Below are positions 53,144 through 62,754 of a DNA stretch of 64,000 bases, piece by piece. The notes under the pieces were generated by a model, which saw only the letters and a program-made list of their open reading frames with translations, was not told where the DNA came from and ran no database searches. Each line of letters starts with the position of its first letter. Position 1 is the stretch's first letter. This stretch comes from Chryseobacterium sp. HSC-36S06 (GTDB taxonomy: Bacteria; Bacteroidota; Bacteroidia; Flavobacteriales; Weeksellaceae), in assembly GCF_024171485.1 (NCBI RefSeq), contig NZ_JALJZX010000004.1:1-64000 (forward strand), given 5' to 3'. A program made the position numbers and the translations under genes.

Positions 53144-54340
53144 TTAATCCTCATACATCACATATTTAGTTCTGATCTTCTGAAAACCATCAAGCCCATC
53201 TTTCCATGAACCTTTAATTTCTTCGGCAGATTTTCCTGCGATAATTTGTTTTCTAAGTTCATCAGTTCCCGCCAGTTTATCGAAGAAAAGGTTTTTAAGG
53301 AAAAAATCCTGCGTGGGATATTTATAGTTGCTGTAAGCCTTTAAAAGCCACTCGATATTCAGTTCGCGCAAATCTTCGGGGTAACCGGAAAGGTTTTCGC
53401 CATAACACAGTTTACCGTTCAGGAAAGGGTCTTTCGCACCGAAATTGGGTTTCGGTGTAAATTTATAAGGTAAGTTTTTGGTCCACGGACTGCCAAAAAT
53501 CTGGAAAGGAAAATCGGTTCCCCGACCTACTGAAACCTGCGTACCTTCAAAGAAACACAAACTCGGATAGAGATTAATGGAGCGGTCATTTGGGAGATTA
53601 GGAGAAGGTTTATCCAGAACGCCATAGCGCTTTTGTTTGTGGTAGCCCAGCATCGGAATCAGGGTATATTTCGCCTGAACACCATTCTTCAGCCACTTTT
53701 CACCATTTACCATATTTCCGTATTCGCCGATCGTGAGTCCATAAATTACCGGAATATTATGCATGCCGACAAAACTTTTCCACTGGTCTTTCAGAACAGG
53801 TCCGTCAATATAACCGTCGTGCGGATTCGGGCGGTCGAGAACGATTACTTCTACACCATTTTCCGCACCGGCTTCCATTACATACGTTAAAGTTGAAATA
53901 TAGGTGTAAAAGCGCACTCCCACATCCTGAATATCAAAAAGTACAATATCAATCCCTTTCAGCTGTTCAGATTTGGGTTTTTTGTTGTCTCCGTACAGAG
54001 AAATAATAGGAATTCCGGTTTTGGTATCTACTCCATTTTTCACATGTTCGCCGGCATCAGCATCACCGCGAAAACCGTGTTCGGGAGCAAATATTGATTT
54101 AATTTTAATGTTATTTTTAACAAGAAAATCTACCAGAAACGTGCGGTCTTGCATAAGTCCAGTCTGGTTGGTTACTACTGCCACCGATTTATTATTAAGC
54201 AGGGGAAGATAAAGTTCCGGCCGGTCCGCACCGGTTTTAAAACAAGTTTGATCAGTATTCTGGGCAAAATTCATCTGGCTGAAACCAAAATAAATTAGCA
54301 CAATCAGAAGTAAATCTTTAATTTTGGCGATTAAATTCAC
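53144..54340 (-). CDS. NamZ-like exo-beta-N-acetylmuramidase (DUF1343)
   Basis: GTG at 54340 gives 398 residues with a signal peptide (MNLIAKIKDLLLIVLIYFGF). The DUF1343/NamZ domain fills the rest: VAVVTNQTGLMQDRTFLVDFL, FAPEHGFRGDADAGEHV, LFDIQDVGVRFYTYISTL, RPNPHDGYIDGPVL and TDFPFQIFGSPW. Characterised members remove terminal MurNAc from cell-wall fragments, so a role in peptidoglycan recycling is likely. The frame extends upstream to 54553 across the divergent permease gene, but that part is antisense. Confidence 0.87.
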   Translation of the reverse strand: MNLIAKIKDLLLIVLIYFGFSQMNFAQNTDQTCFKTGADRPELYLPLLNNKSVAVVTNQTGLMQDRTFLVDFLVKNNIKIKSIFAPEHGFRGDADAGEHVKNGVDTKTGIPIISLYGDNKKPKSEQLKGIDIVLFDIQDVGVRFYTYISTLTYVMEAGAENGVEVIVLDRPNPHDGYIDGPVLKDQWKSFVGMHNIPVIYGLTIGEYGNMVNGEKWLKNGVQAKYTLIPMLGYHKQKRYGVLDKPSPNLPNDRSINLYPSLCFFEGTQVSVGRGTDFPFQIFGSPWTKNLPYKFTPKPNFGAKDPFLNGKLCYGENLSGYPEDLRELNIEWLLKAYSNYKYPTQDFFLKNLFFDKLAGTDELRKQIIAGKSAEEIKGSWKDGLDGFQKIRTKYVMYED

Positions 54341-54344
54341 CGGC

Positions 54345-55574
54345 TTGAAATTTCCACTATATTTTTCCAAAAAAATTGCTTTTTCCAAAGATAACAAAAA
54401 TAATCTTTCACGGATTATTGTGTTTATCGGCCGGCTTTCCGTGGCATTAGGAGTTATCGTTTCGCTGATTACCGTTTCTACCGGGATCGGCTCTAAAACA
54501 GCCATCAAAGAAAGAATGGCAGATTTTTCAGGGCATATTTCCATCAAATCCAAACAATCGAATAATTCCTATAATTCATCGATTCTAAGTACTGAAGGTC
54601 TGCAGATTAAAAAAATAAAGGAGCTTCAGGATGTGGCAAGTACCCAGAAGTATGTTTCGGTAAGCGGAATTTTACGTAACGAACATAATTTTGCAGGCAT
54701 CATTTATAAAGGTGTTGGTAAAGATTTTGACACTGCCCGGTTCAGGAAATTTCTTGTGGCTGGAAAAGTTCCGGAGATTACAGAAAAAAGCTTCAATAAC
54801 GGGGTATGTATTTCGCAGAAAATTGCAAATGACCTTCATCTTAATGTAAAAGACAGTATCGTAGCCATTTTCTCCAAAGAAAACCAAAGTCCGCTTTACA
54901 GGAAATTTGAGGTGGTTGGCATTTACAAGACCGATATCAAGATGATTGATGACCTTTTTATTATCGGAGGAATCAATCATGCCCGGAAAATACAGGGAAT
55001 GAAAGACAATGAAGTTGGCGGGATCGACGTATTTCTCAAAAACATCAATTACATTGATCGTGATACTCCCGCAGTCGACAAGCTAGCAGGCTATAAAAAC
55101 TACACTGTAAAAGCTACTGATGAATATCCGCAGATCATGGATTTCATCGCAATTTTCGACACCAATATTGCGCTTATCATCATCATCATGCTTGTCGTGG
55201 TTATCATTAATATCGTGATGGTATTGCTGATTCTGATTATCGAAAGAACAAACTCCATCGGAATGCTGAAAACTCTGGGCGCGACCAACGCTCAAATCCA
55301 GACAATTTTCATCAATTACACGCTCATGATTATGGTTCCCGGACTCGTGATCGGAAATATCATCGGAATCGGCTTTCTCTTGATTCAGAAATATTTCGGA
55401 ATCATCAAACTTAATCCGGAGAATTATTACCTGAGTGTTGTTCCGGTTGATTTAAACGTCTTTAATATTCTGGCGATATCATTAGGAATCCTTTTCGTAT
55501 CGGCAATTGCGCTTATTTTACCGAGTTATCTCATCAGTAAAATTTCTCCGGTAAAATCTTTAAAATACAGTTAA
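54345..55574 (+). CDS. FtsX/LolCE-type ABC transporter permease
   Basis: TTG at 54345 starts a 409-residue protein (MKFPLYFSKKIAFSKDNKNNLSR), which fits the usual family N-terminus and avoids overlap with NamZ; TTG 54324 is the alternative. It has one N-terminal helix (30-55), a MacB-type periplasmic domain (to about 270) and three C-terminal helices of the FtsX domain with LIIERTNSIGMLKTLGATNAQI. Proteins of this kind work with a separate ATPase in lipoprotein release or export; no ATPase gene is in the window. Confidence 0.85.
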   Translation: MKFPLYFSKKIAFSKDNKNNLSRIIVFIGRLSVALGVIVSLITVSTGIGSKTAIKERMADFSGHISIKSKQSNNSYNSSILSTEGLQIKKIKELQDVASTQKYVSVSGILRNEHNFAGIIYKGVGKDFDTARFRKFLVAGKVPEITEKSFNNGVCISQKIANDLHLNVKDSIVAIFSKENQSPLYRKFEVVGIYKTDIKMIDDLFIIGGINHARKIQGMKDNEVGGIDVFLKNINYIDRDTPAVDKLAGYKNYTVKATDEYPQIMDFIAIFDTNIALIIIIMLVVVIINIVMVLLILIIERTNSIGMLKTLGATNAQIQTIFINYTLMIMVPGLVIGNIIGIGFLLIQKYFGIIKLNPENYYLSVVPVDLNVFNILAISLGILFVSAIALILPSYLISKISPVKSLKYS

Positions 55575-55591
55575 GTATAATTTAAATATAT

Positions 55592-56572
55592 ATGAAATAT
55601 TCACAAAACATTCTCGAAACCATCGGAAATACGCCACTTGTAAAACTCAACAAAGTTTTGGGCGAAGATTTCCCGGCATTGGTTTTGGCGAAGGTTGAAA
55701 CATTTAACCCCGGCAACTCTGTAAAAGACAGAATGGCGGTGAAAATGATTGAAGATGCAGAAAAAGACGGCAGACTGAAACCAGGCGGAACCATTATTGA
55801 AGGAACTTCAGGGAACACAGGAATGGGCCTTGCCCTTGCAGCCATCGTGAAAGGTTATAAATGCATTTTCGTTACCAATTCAAAACAGTCTAAAGAAAAA
55901 TGTGATATCCTGCGCGCTGTAGGTGCAGAAGTAATTGTTTGCCCAACCGACGTAAAACCAACTGATCCGCGCTCTTATTATTCAGTCTCAAAAAGACTTG
56001 CTGCAGAAACTGAAAATGGCTGGTACGTGAACCAATACGATAATCTGTCGAACCGCCAGGCGCATTATGAGCAGACTGCTCCGGAAATCTGGGATCAGAC
56101 CGAAGGAAAACTTACGCATTTTGTAGCAGGTGCCGGAACCGGCGGAACTGTAACAGGTTGTGGAACATTTTTTAAAGAGAGAAATGCGGACATCAAAGTA
56201 ATCGGAATTGATACTTACGGTTCTATCTTGAAAGAGTTTCACGAAACAGGTGAGCTTCACTACGATCACGCATACACTTACATTACAGAAGGTATTGGCG
56301 AAGATATCATCCCCGAAAACTACGATATGACGGTTATTGACCACTTCGAAAAGGTGACTGATAAAGACGGTGCAATCTACGCCCGAAAACTCGCAAAAGA
56401 AGAAGGTATTTTCTGCGGATATTCTGCGGGAAGCGCTATTGCAGCTTTGGTTCAGATGAAAGACCAGTTCACGAAAGATGATGTAATTGTTGTGCTTTTA
56501 CACGATCACGGCTCACGCTATGTAGGGAAAATCTACAACGATGAGTGGATGCAGGAAATGGGTTGGTTATAA
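55592..56572 (+). CDS. Cysteine synthase / cystathionine beta-synthase family enzyme
   Basis: A 326-residue PLP enzyme of the beta-replacing family. The PLP lysine lies in NPGNSVKDRMA (about 46), the phosphate-binding loop in GAGTGGTVTGCGTFF, and the substrate loop in EGTSGNTGMGLALAA. The chain is longer than typical CysK and its LHDHGSRYVGKIYNDEWM end matches the cystathionine beta-synthase-type group without CBS domains. Cysteine or cystathionine synthesis is expected. It lies 17 bp after the permease, in the same direction. Confidence 0.9.
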   Translation: MKYSQNILETIGNTPLVKLNKVLGEDFPALVLAKVETFNPGNSVKDRMAVKMIEDAEKDGRLKPGGTIIEGTSGNTGMGLALAAIVKGYKCIFVTNSKQSKEKCDILRAVGAEVIVCPTDVKPTDPRSYYSVSKRLAAETENGWYVNQYDNLSNRQAHYEQTAPEIWDQTEGKLTHFVAGAGTGGTVTGCGTFFKERNADIKVIGIDTYGSILKEFHETGELHYDHAYTYITEGIGEDIIPENYDMTVIDHFEKVTDKDGAIYARKLAKEEGIFCGYSAGSAIAALVQMKDQFTKDDVIVVLLHDHGSRYVGKIYNDEWMQEMGWL

Positions 56573-56600
56573 GATTTTTAGGGCGTGTCCCTCACAATAA

Positions 56601-56629
56601 AAAAGAGCAAAACTGTGTTTTGCTCTTTT
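56601..56629. terminator. Terminator
   Basis: AAAAGAGCAAAAC and GTTTTGCTCTTTT pair perfectly around TGT, with T8 after it. It ends the permease/synthase unit. Confidence 0.85.
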
Positions 56630-56660
56630 TTTTGTTCATGCCGGTCTTCGGCTCCCAATC

Positions 56661-56701
56661 TTTTACCAGACGCGGCGGCTTCGCCGCCGCGTCTGGTAAA
56701 A
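56661..56701. terminator. Perfect 19-bp GC-rich inverted repeat
   Basis: TTTTACCAGACGCGGCGGC and its exact complement are separated by TTC. It stands just past the stop codon of the glycosyltransferase gene (minus strand) and probably ends that transcript. The GC-rich core is striking against its surroundings and may be a dispersed repeat. Confidence 0.6.
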
Positions 56702-56712
56702 AGGATTTCCGC

Positions 56713-58017
56713 CTACTCCCTCACGCGGGTTTCGGCTTCTAAAATCTCACTCAGTTTTCCAGTAAGATTCCGTCTCGAAAACTGCTCGATATTTTTTGTT
56801 TTTGAAGAAGTTATGCCAGATTTCCAGTTTTGGTATTGACTGATGAGAAACGCTTTCAATTCTACTGAATCCTGATAAGAAAAATGTTTCCCTGCATTCG
56901 TTTCATCTAAAATTTTCTTTACATCACTTTCCCGAGGACCGAACGAAAGGATCGGTTTTCCGGTGGCTAAATACTCAAAGATCTTTCCGGGAATAATTCC
57001 CTTAGAACTTTCATCAGGAAAATTAGTCATCAAAAGCACATCGGAACTCTGCATTTCAGCATTAGCTTCCAAATGAGAAAGATAACCTATATTATTGAGG
57101 GAATTTTTCAGCTCAGAATTTTCGATTCTATCTAAGATTTTATCATCAACCCTGCCGACAAATTTCAGTGCGAAATCCCTTTTAAAATCTTCATTTTCCT
57201 GAATGATTTGGTTCAAAGTACTCCACAAAATTTCCGGATTTCGGAGCTGTTCCAGAACACCGATGTAGCTTAGTGTGAATTTTAAGTTTTTCTGAGAATC
57301 TAATACTTTTTCAAAACTATCAAACCCATTGGTAATACAGAACGAATTGGCTCCTTTTTTCCTGAAATTTTCGGTATCGGTATAACTTGTCGCTAGCGTT
57401 ATATCGGCATTTTTAAAAACTTGCTGTTCTAATTCACGGTGTTTCCGGTCGGATGATTTCGTGAGTTTCAAATGTTTGTAATATGAAATTTCGGTCCAGG
57501 GATCTCGGAAATCGGCAATCCACTTCAGATTGGGGAATTCCTTTTTCAGTTCCAGGCCAATTAAATGTACAGAATGTGGCGGTCCGGTGGTTACAACAGC
57601 GTCAAAATGATTTTCGTTTAAATATTCTTTCAGAAATTTAGCTGAAGGTTTTACCCAAAACACGCGGGCGTCTGGAATAAAAAAGTTTCCGCGCACCCAG
57701 ATTGAAAGTTTTGATTTCCAACTTTGGTTTTTACCGACATCGAATTGTCCGGCCTTGAATTTTTTGTTGTCTTTCCCAAACAGTTCGGCAATCTGATAAG
57801 GTTCCCAGATTTTGGTTCTGATGATTTCAAGATCGTTTGAAACCTCACTTTGCAAAGTTTCATCAACAATAGGGTAACTTGGATTCTCGGGGGTGAAAAC
57901 GGTAGGCTTCCAGCCGAATTCTGGCAGATATTTTACAAATTTTAACCATCGCTGAACGCCTGGCCCACCTGCAGGCGGCCAGTAATAGGTGATGATTAAG
58001 ATTTTTTTATCTTTCAT
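56713..58017 (-). CDS. Glycosyltransferase, GT-B fold (family 4-like)
   Basis: A 434-residue glycosyltransferase. The N-terminal half opens with ILIITYYWPPAGGPGVQRWL, typical of the GT4-like acceptor domain, with WIADFRDPWTEISYY further on. The C-terminal half carries the nucleotide-sugar site (IIPGKIFEYLATGKPILSFGP with the key Glu). It likely builds surface polysaccharide or glycolipid at the inner membrane. It lies 6 bp downstream of the YfhO-family gene on the same strand, so the two form an operon. Confidence 0.87.
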   Translation of the reverse strand: MKDKKILIITYYWPPAGGPGVQRWLKFVKYLPEFGWKPTVFTPENPSYPIVDETLQSEVSNDLEIIRTKIWEPYQIAELFGKDNKKFKAGQFDVGKNQSWKSKLSIWVRGNFFIPDARVFWVKPSAKFLKEYLNENHFDAVVTTGPPHSVHLIGLELKKEFPNLKWIADFRDPWTEISYYKHLKLTKSSDRKHRELEQQVFKNADITLATSYTDTENFRKKGANSFCITNGFDSFEKVLDSQKNLKFTLSYIGVLEQLRNPEILWSTLNQIIQENEDFKRDFALKFVGRVDDKILDRIENSELKNSLNNIGYLSHLEANAEMQSSDVLLMTNFPDESSKGIIPGKIFEYLATGKPILSFGPRESDVKKILDETNAGKHFSYQDSVELKAFLISQYQNWKSGITSSKTKNIEQFSRRNLTGKLSEILEAETRVRE

Positions 58018-58023
58018 TTAAAC

Positions 58024-60585
58024 TTAAGTGTTCGCCAAATTTTTGTCTTCTCTTTTGCGGTAAAGTAAGAAAATTCCCATACCACTCAGGATTATGAAAA
58101 TTGCAAATGCAATCATCGAAATCAGTTTTCCGGTTTGGATAACGGCAGGTTCAAAAACCATTTTCACCGTGTGTTTTCCTGCCGGAACGTGAACCGCCCG
58201 TAAAAGATAATTGGCTTTAATGTAAGGAACTTCTTTTTCGTCAATCATCACTTTCCAGCCTTTCGGATAGTAGATTTCTGAAAAAACCGCTAACTGTGGC
58301 GTTTTCGACTGGGTTTTAAACTCAAGTTCGTTGGGTTGGTATTTGGTAAGATTTATAACCGCTGCAGGATCTGGCTGAATTGCTTTTCCGTCGAAATATT
58401 TTTTGTCATCTTTAGAAATCACCGCAATTTTCTTGGTATCAACTTCACCGATCTGTTTAATCTCATCATTGGGAGAATTTACAAATCTGAGTTCCGAAAC
58501 AAACCAGGCATTTCCGTTGGCCTGAGGATTTACCACCGCTTCAGGATTCTCAGGATTTCCGAAGATCATGTATTTGGTGTTCAGCATATTGAGGATTCTC
58601 GGGACCCGAACCGTATCGGTACGGCTGAAATATTCGTTGATCAGATCATCGTAACGTCGCAATTTCACGGCGTGATAACCACCAACAGAAGATTTAAAGT
58701 AAGAAGTATTGGTCTCGCTGAATGTCCCCAAAACCTGATTGTAAATACGATAATGGGTTTTATCTTTTTCGGCAATAGTTTCTAAAGTTTTGTTTACGTT
58801 GGCATTATCGAGCAAGGTTTTCAAATTTCGGTTTTCACCGACTTTCTGCATGAGAAGTTCTGAATTTTCTGTCTGGAAAGGATTTTCGGTAAAGGTTTTA
58901 TCGATGAAATTTTCGTTGTTCAGATATCTTTTATTTACGCTCCACAAATCAAAAAGACTTACCAAACCAATAATCACAATGGCGATATTCTGACTGAGTT
59001 TTTTCTTCAGTCCCATATATAAAACTGCGGCAGTGATTCCAACATAAAGAACTGCTTTTATTGCATCAATCCTGAACATTTTAAAACGTTCATCAATAAG
59101 GAAATCAAGTAAAAATGGTGGCAGATAAGCTTTTTCATTGTCTGTATGAAAACCTAGAACTGATTTACCGAAAATCAACAGTATAAAGGTGATTCCCAGA
59201 ACTGCTGCGCTTACATACGTCAGAATTTTCTTTTTGTAATCCTCAGTTAAAATATTCTCTGAACTGGTTTCTGTATCTGGATTTGAATTGAAAAACCGGT
59301 AAAGTCCGACAATCGCGATTAAAGGAAACAGCAGTTCCACAACGACCAAAATTGAACTTGGCGCCCTGAATTTATTATAGAAAGGAACGAAATCAATAAA
59401 CAGATCCGACACGATCATGAAATTGCTTCCCCACGCTAAAAATACAGTGAGGATTGACGCTCCCAGAATCCAGTACTGGTATTTTTTCCACGCAAAGAAA
59501 AAACCGAGAATCGCAAGAAAAACAACCACGGCTCCCTGATAAGCCGGTCCCGAAGTTCCCGGCTGCTCGCCCCAGTAGGTCAGCGAACCGAAACCTCTCG
59601 AAATACGGTCCATTTCCTCCTGCGAAGAAACGTTTTCCTGAACCAGTTCCTGTACACGGTTCATCATCCTTTCGGAACCTTCCTCGGTGCTGGAACCGCC
59701 CATTAACCTTGGAATAAATAGGTTAACCGTTTCCAGTTTCCCATAGCTCCACATCAACATGCTTTCTTTATCCATTCCTGATTTTCCGGAGGTATGACTG
59801 TCATTATCCAATATCTGTTTACCACGAACGGTTTCGGTGACATATTCTGAATTGGCCATTAACCGCTGGGAATTCATTCCAACACCCAGCAAGAAAGCGA
59901 ATGCTAAAATCCCGGAAGCGATTCCGAAATGCTTCCAGTCGGTTTTTCCCTGAATCGCACGCACGAATTCGGAAATAAATAAAAATCCAAGCGCGATAAA
60001 GAGATAGTAAGTCATCTGGGGGTGATTGGCTGCGATCTGGAGCCCCATAAACAAAGCAGTTACAATGAAACCGGTGATATATTTCTTCCGGATGTAAACG
60101 AGTAGAATCCCTGCGAGCAGCGGCGCAAAATAAGCGACGGTATGGATTTTTCCGTTATGTCCTGCAGCAAGTGCAATATAAAAATAGGTAGAAAGACCGA
60201 AAAAAGTTGCTCCTAAAAGGGCGTATTTCCAGTTTCGTACAGCAACCATCCCAAGCAGGAAAAACCCTGAAAAAAGCAGGAAAATATAATTGGCAGGTTT
60301 AGGTAAAAAATTCAGTAAATCATCAATTTTTTTAATGATATCACCACGAAACTGCGCACCCATCTGGTAGGTGGGCATCCCGCCGAACATGGAGTCGCTC
60401 CAATAGGTTTCTTCGCCGTTTTGGGCTCGGTAATCCAGCAGTTCCTTGGCGCCGCCTTTATACTGAACAATATCATGCTGAAAGAGTTGCTTGCCCGTAA
60501 GAACCGGGTTTGCATAAACCAAAGCCAGGATAATAAAAGCAATAATACTTCCAGCGATAAATATGAGTTTTGTGTTTTTTGCCAT
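58024..60585 (-). CDS. YfhO-family membrane protein
   Basis: From the ATG at 60585 (MAKNTKLIFIAGSIIAF) the product has 853 residues: about twelve membrane helices in the first 550 residues, an extracytoplasmic domain of about 250, and one last helix before a basic tail. Landmarks are the periplasmic first loop (LFQHDIVQYKGGAKELLDYR) and SVGGYHAVKLRRYDDLIN. YfhO proteins are glycosyltransferase-C-like and in Gram-positives add sugars to teichoic acids. A lipid-linked sugar donor is inferred. Alternative starts lie 12-45 bp upstream. Confidence 0.85.
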   Translation of the reverse strand: MAKNTKLIFIAGSIIAFIILALVYANPVLTGKQLFQHDIVQYKGGAKELLDYRAQNGEETYWSDSMFGGMPTYQMGAQFRGDIIKKIDDLLNFLPKPANYIFLLFSGFFLLGMVAVRNWKYALLGATFFGLSTYFYIALAAGHNGKIHTVAYFAPLLAGILLVYIRKKYITGFIVTALFMGLQIAANHPQMTYYLFIALGFLFISEFVRAIQGKTDWKHFGIASGILAFAFLLGVGMNSQRLMANSEYVTETVRGKQILDNDSHTSGKSGMDKESMLMWSYGKLETVNLFIPRLMGGSSTEEGSERMMNRVQELVQENVSSQEEMDRISRGFGSLTYWGEQPGTSGPAYQGAVVVFLAILGFFFAWKKYQYWILGASILTVFLAWGSNFMIVSDLFIDFVPFYNKFRAPSSILVVVELLFPLIAIVGLYRFFNSNPDTETSSENILTEDYKKKILTYVSAAVLGITFILLIFGKSVLGFHTDNEKAYLPPFLLDFLIDERFKMFRIDAIKAVLYVGITAAVLYMGLKKKLSQNIAIVIIGLVSLFDLWSVNKRYLNNENFIDKTFTENPFQTENSELLMQKVGENRNLKTLLDNANVNKTLETIAEKDKTHYRIYNQVLGTFSETNTSYFKSSVGGYHAVKLRRYDDLINEYFSRTDTVRVPRILNMLNTKYMIFGNPENPEAVVNPQANGNAWFVSELRFVNSPNDEIKQIGEVDTKKIAVISKDDKKYFDGKAIQPDPAAVINLTKYQPNELEFKTQSKTPQLAVFSEIYYPKGWKVMIDEKEVPYIKANYLLRAVHVPAGKHTVKMVFEPAVIQTGKLISMIAFAIFIILSGMGIFLLYRKREDKNLANT

Positions 60586-60642
60586 AATAAATGTCATCAA
60601 TAAAAACCCTTTCAAAAATATAAATTTCAAAAGGGCTGTGTT

Positions 60643-60867
60643 TTATTTTTCTTTGTCTTTATTTTCTTTTACTTCTTCGTAATCAACCGTTTCGGCGTCC
60701 CACTTTATTTTGGACTCCAGATTTTTCTTCGTTTTCTGGGATTGAGTTTTACTTTTATTCTCGGGCCTTGGAAATTTGTAAAAGGTGGAGAAAAACATTC
60801 TCTTTAAAATATTCCAGAGAAAAAAAATGATGATGGTTGTGAGAATTAATTCTAAAATATACTTCAT
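60643..60867 (-). CDS. Small membrane-anchored protein
   Basis: A 74-residue protein with one N-terminal helix (3-22) and a very charged tail (KTKKNLESKIKWDAETVDYEEVKENKDKEK). Short DUF4834-type proteins with this layout are common in Flavobacteriia; the assignment is tentative. It lies between the DUF6263 and YfhO-family genes on the same strand, with 38-57 bp gaps, and probably belongs to their transcript. Confidence 0.7.
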   Translation of the reverse strand: MKYILELILTTIIIFFLWNILKRMFFSTFYKFPRPENKSKTQSQKTKKNLESKIKWDAETVDYEEVKENKDKEK

Positions 60868-60905
60868 TGTTTATCGTGAATAAGAAATGAGCAATTCACC
60901 GTCTA

Positions 60906-61961
60906 CTATTTGAGCGGATTTACTTCTACCGTTGAATTTGAAACACTTTTCATCGTTTGCGACTGCTTGCCGTCTGAAAGCGTTTCGGACTGAGTGGTTT
61001 TCACTGAAATCGTTTGGTTTTTGATCCAGCCGGTATTCTGGTCCAAAGTGATTATTCCGTTTTGGGAAAGTTCAGAACTCATGCTTCGGGTAACTCCTTC
61101 CTGGGTTTTCTTATCAGATTTTTTCGGAATTCCTCCTGTAACTGCGATTACTGCTGCTCCGTCACCTACACTTTTCAACATATAGGTCGTGGTAAGTTTA
61201 ATTTTACCATCCGGGGTTGCGTTTTCACTTTGAGACCATTTGTCACCAATTTTTACGCCTTTTGCCGGAAGTAGAAGCAGGTTTTTGGTAAACTGTTCTT
61301 TCAGGATTTTTTCGTTAAAGCTTTCTTTAAAACTGTTTACAAAAGCTGTTTTCTGTTTGGCATCTTTAATTACACTTCCCACAGAAGCAGCAATTTTACT
61401 GTAAACCGCATCGAAACCTGTAATCGAAATTACCTTTCCGTCCTCACCCATTTTCATATTGAGTTTGTTCCCTACAAGTGCTTTGTTTACTTTCCACATC
61501 ATTTTCAGCTGTTCGTCGGCAGGTTCCGCCATTTTGGTATCTACGGCCACTGTTTTTCCGTTGGCTGACTGTGCGTTTCTTTTGCTTACCAAATTAATGG
61601 TAATGTCATAAATCCCGTTTTCGAATTTATTTACAGTAAAGGACATTTCATCGGTACTTTCACTTGTTCCGCTTTGGGATTTACCATCTGGCGCGGTCAT
61701 CGTCTGTACGTCTTTCTGATACGTTTTCAGCGGATAGGTTTTACCAACTTCCAGCTTAAAAGACTGAGTGTAAAGCCCTAAAGAATCCTTAATTGCAGCA
61801 GCAGCCACATTTGTTTTTTCAATTTTTGCGGAGTCTTCCACAGGAACTTCGACAGTAACAGTTTTTCCGGTCGCGGGATCAACTTTTGTAATGGTTTGCG
61901 TTTCTTTTTTACAAGAAACAAGAGCTATAGAAATGAGCGCCAGCGCTGTAATTTTCTTCAT
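60906..61961 (-). CDS. DUF6263-type lipoprotein
   Basis: The ATG at 61961 gives a 351-residue lipoprotein (MKKITALALISIALVSC, Cys17); the frame runs 19 codons further but without signal features. The mature part is a repeated beta-rich architecture (YPLKTYQKDVQTMTAPDG, TYMLKSVGDGAAVIAVTGG, ITLDQNTGWIKNQTISVK) of the DUF6263 type. Function unknown; a periplasmic or outer-membrane-anchored location is expected. Confidence 0.78.
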   Translation of the reverse strand: MKKITALALISIALVSCKKETQTITKVDPATGKTVTVEVPVEDSAKIEKTNVAAAAIKDSLGLYTQSFKLEVGKTYPLKTYQKDVQTMTAPDGKSQSGTSESTDEMSFTVNKFENGIYDITINLVSKRNAQSANGKTVAVDTKMAEPADEQLKMMWKVNKALVGNKLNMKMGEDGKVISITGFDAVYSKIAASVGSVIKDAKQKTAFVNSFKESFNEKILKEQFTKNLLLLPAKGVKIGDKWSQSENATPDGKIKLTTTYMLKSVGDGAAVIAVTGGIPKKSDKKTQEGVTRSMSSELSQNGIITLDQNTGWIKNQTISVKTTQSETLSDGKQSQTMKSVSNSTVEVNPLK

Positions 61962-62076
61962 TAAATTTATATTAATTATGTATTCTGAGGAAATTTTTAA
62001 CCCCGAACTGAGGGACAAATTTAAGGTAATTTTGCGAAATAAATTCCGAAAATACTACTCTGAAGTATACCCATAA

Positions 62077-62104
62077 AAAAACCGGATAAAAATCCGGTTT
62101 TTTG
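62077..62104. terminator. Terminator of the SRPBCC gene
   Basis: AAAAAACCGGAT and ATCCGGTTTTTT pair perfectly around AAAA, 13 bp past the stop codon of the minus-strand SRPBCC gene. Confidence 0.85.
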
Positions 62105-62116
62105 ACATTTCGGCTG

Positions 62117-62635
62117 TTACTTTTCAGCTATAACTTTCAGCTTCTGCAGCCCGGAACCGTAAGATTTTTCCATCTGGCTATCCATAAAGAATTTCATCAG
62201 GTTCATCGGGTAATCGAGCTCACAATCCATAGTCCAGGTCACTTTTGTTGAATTTCCCTGGGGCGTAAGAATAAGGTCTGATGTTGCATCGCTTTCAAAA
62301 GGTTTTTCGAAAAGCATTTTTGTAGACTGTTTTTGGTTAGGAACCAGAGCGGTAACAATATGGCACCCTTTTCCAGCGTCATCATTTCCTTCCCAGCAAT
62401 ACTGATGGCCTACCAGACCGGGATTTCCGGAATAATTCACTTTTACATTCGCGTCCAGATCCATAAAGGGATTCCATTGGTTGAAAGCCTTCATCGAGCT
62501 CATGTGTTGCCAAACTTTATCAGCCGGCGCATTGATGACGGTAGAAGTTTCGAAATGGTACTTTTTACCGATCAGCAGCATTATAACGATAAGCGCAGCT
62601 ATAACGCCTAACAGAATTTTTAAAAATGTTTTCAT
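62117..62635 (-). CDS. SRPBCC (polyketide cyclase-like) membrane-anchored protein
   Basis: A 172-residue protein with one N-terminal helix (5-24) and a START-like SRPBCC domain: TSTVINAPADKVWQHMSSMKAFNQWNPFM at 32-60, then GHQYCWEG and STKVTWTMDCELDYPMNLM. Such domains bind hydrophobic ligands in a deep pocket; the ligand is unknown. It is a single gene, with its start 120 bp from the divergent M3 peptidase. Confidence 0.83.
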   Translation of the reverse strand: MKTFLKILLGVIAALIVIMLLIGKKYHFETSTVINAPADKVWQHMSSMKAFNQWNPFMDLDANVKVNYSGNPGLVGHQYCWEGNDDAGKGCHIVTALVPNQKQSTKMLFEKPFESDATSDLILTPQGNSTKVTWTMDCELDYPMNLMKFFMDSQMEKSYGSGLQKLKVIAEK

Positions 62636-62754
62636 GACCGTTTATTTTAGTTTTATTGGTAAAACAAATATAAAATATAAATTTCAGTAAATTTACACCC
62701 CAGTATGACATTACTTTGACATTACTTTATGTTTCCTTTGACAAACCTTACACT

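Noticed and set aside
54341..54553. N-terminal extension of NamZ to the ATG at 54553
   Set aside because: It is antisense to the permease's first helix and would bury the signal peptide.
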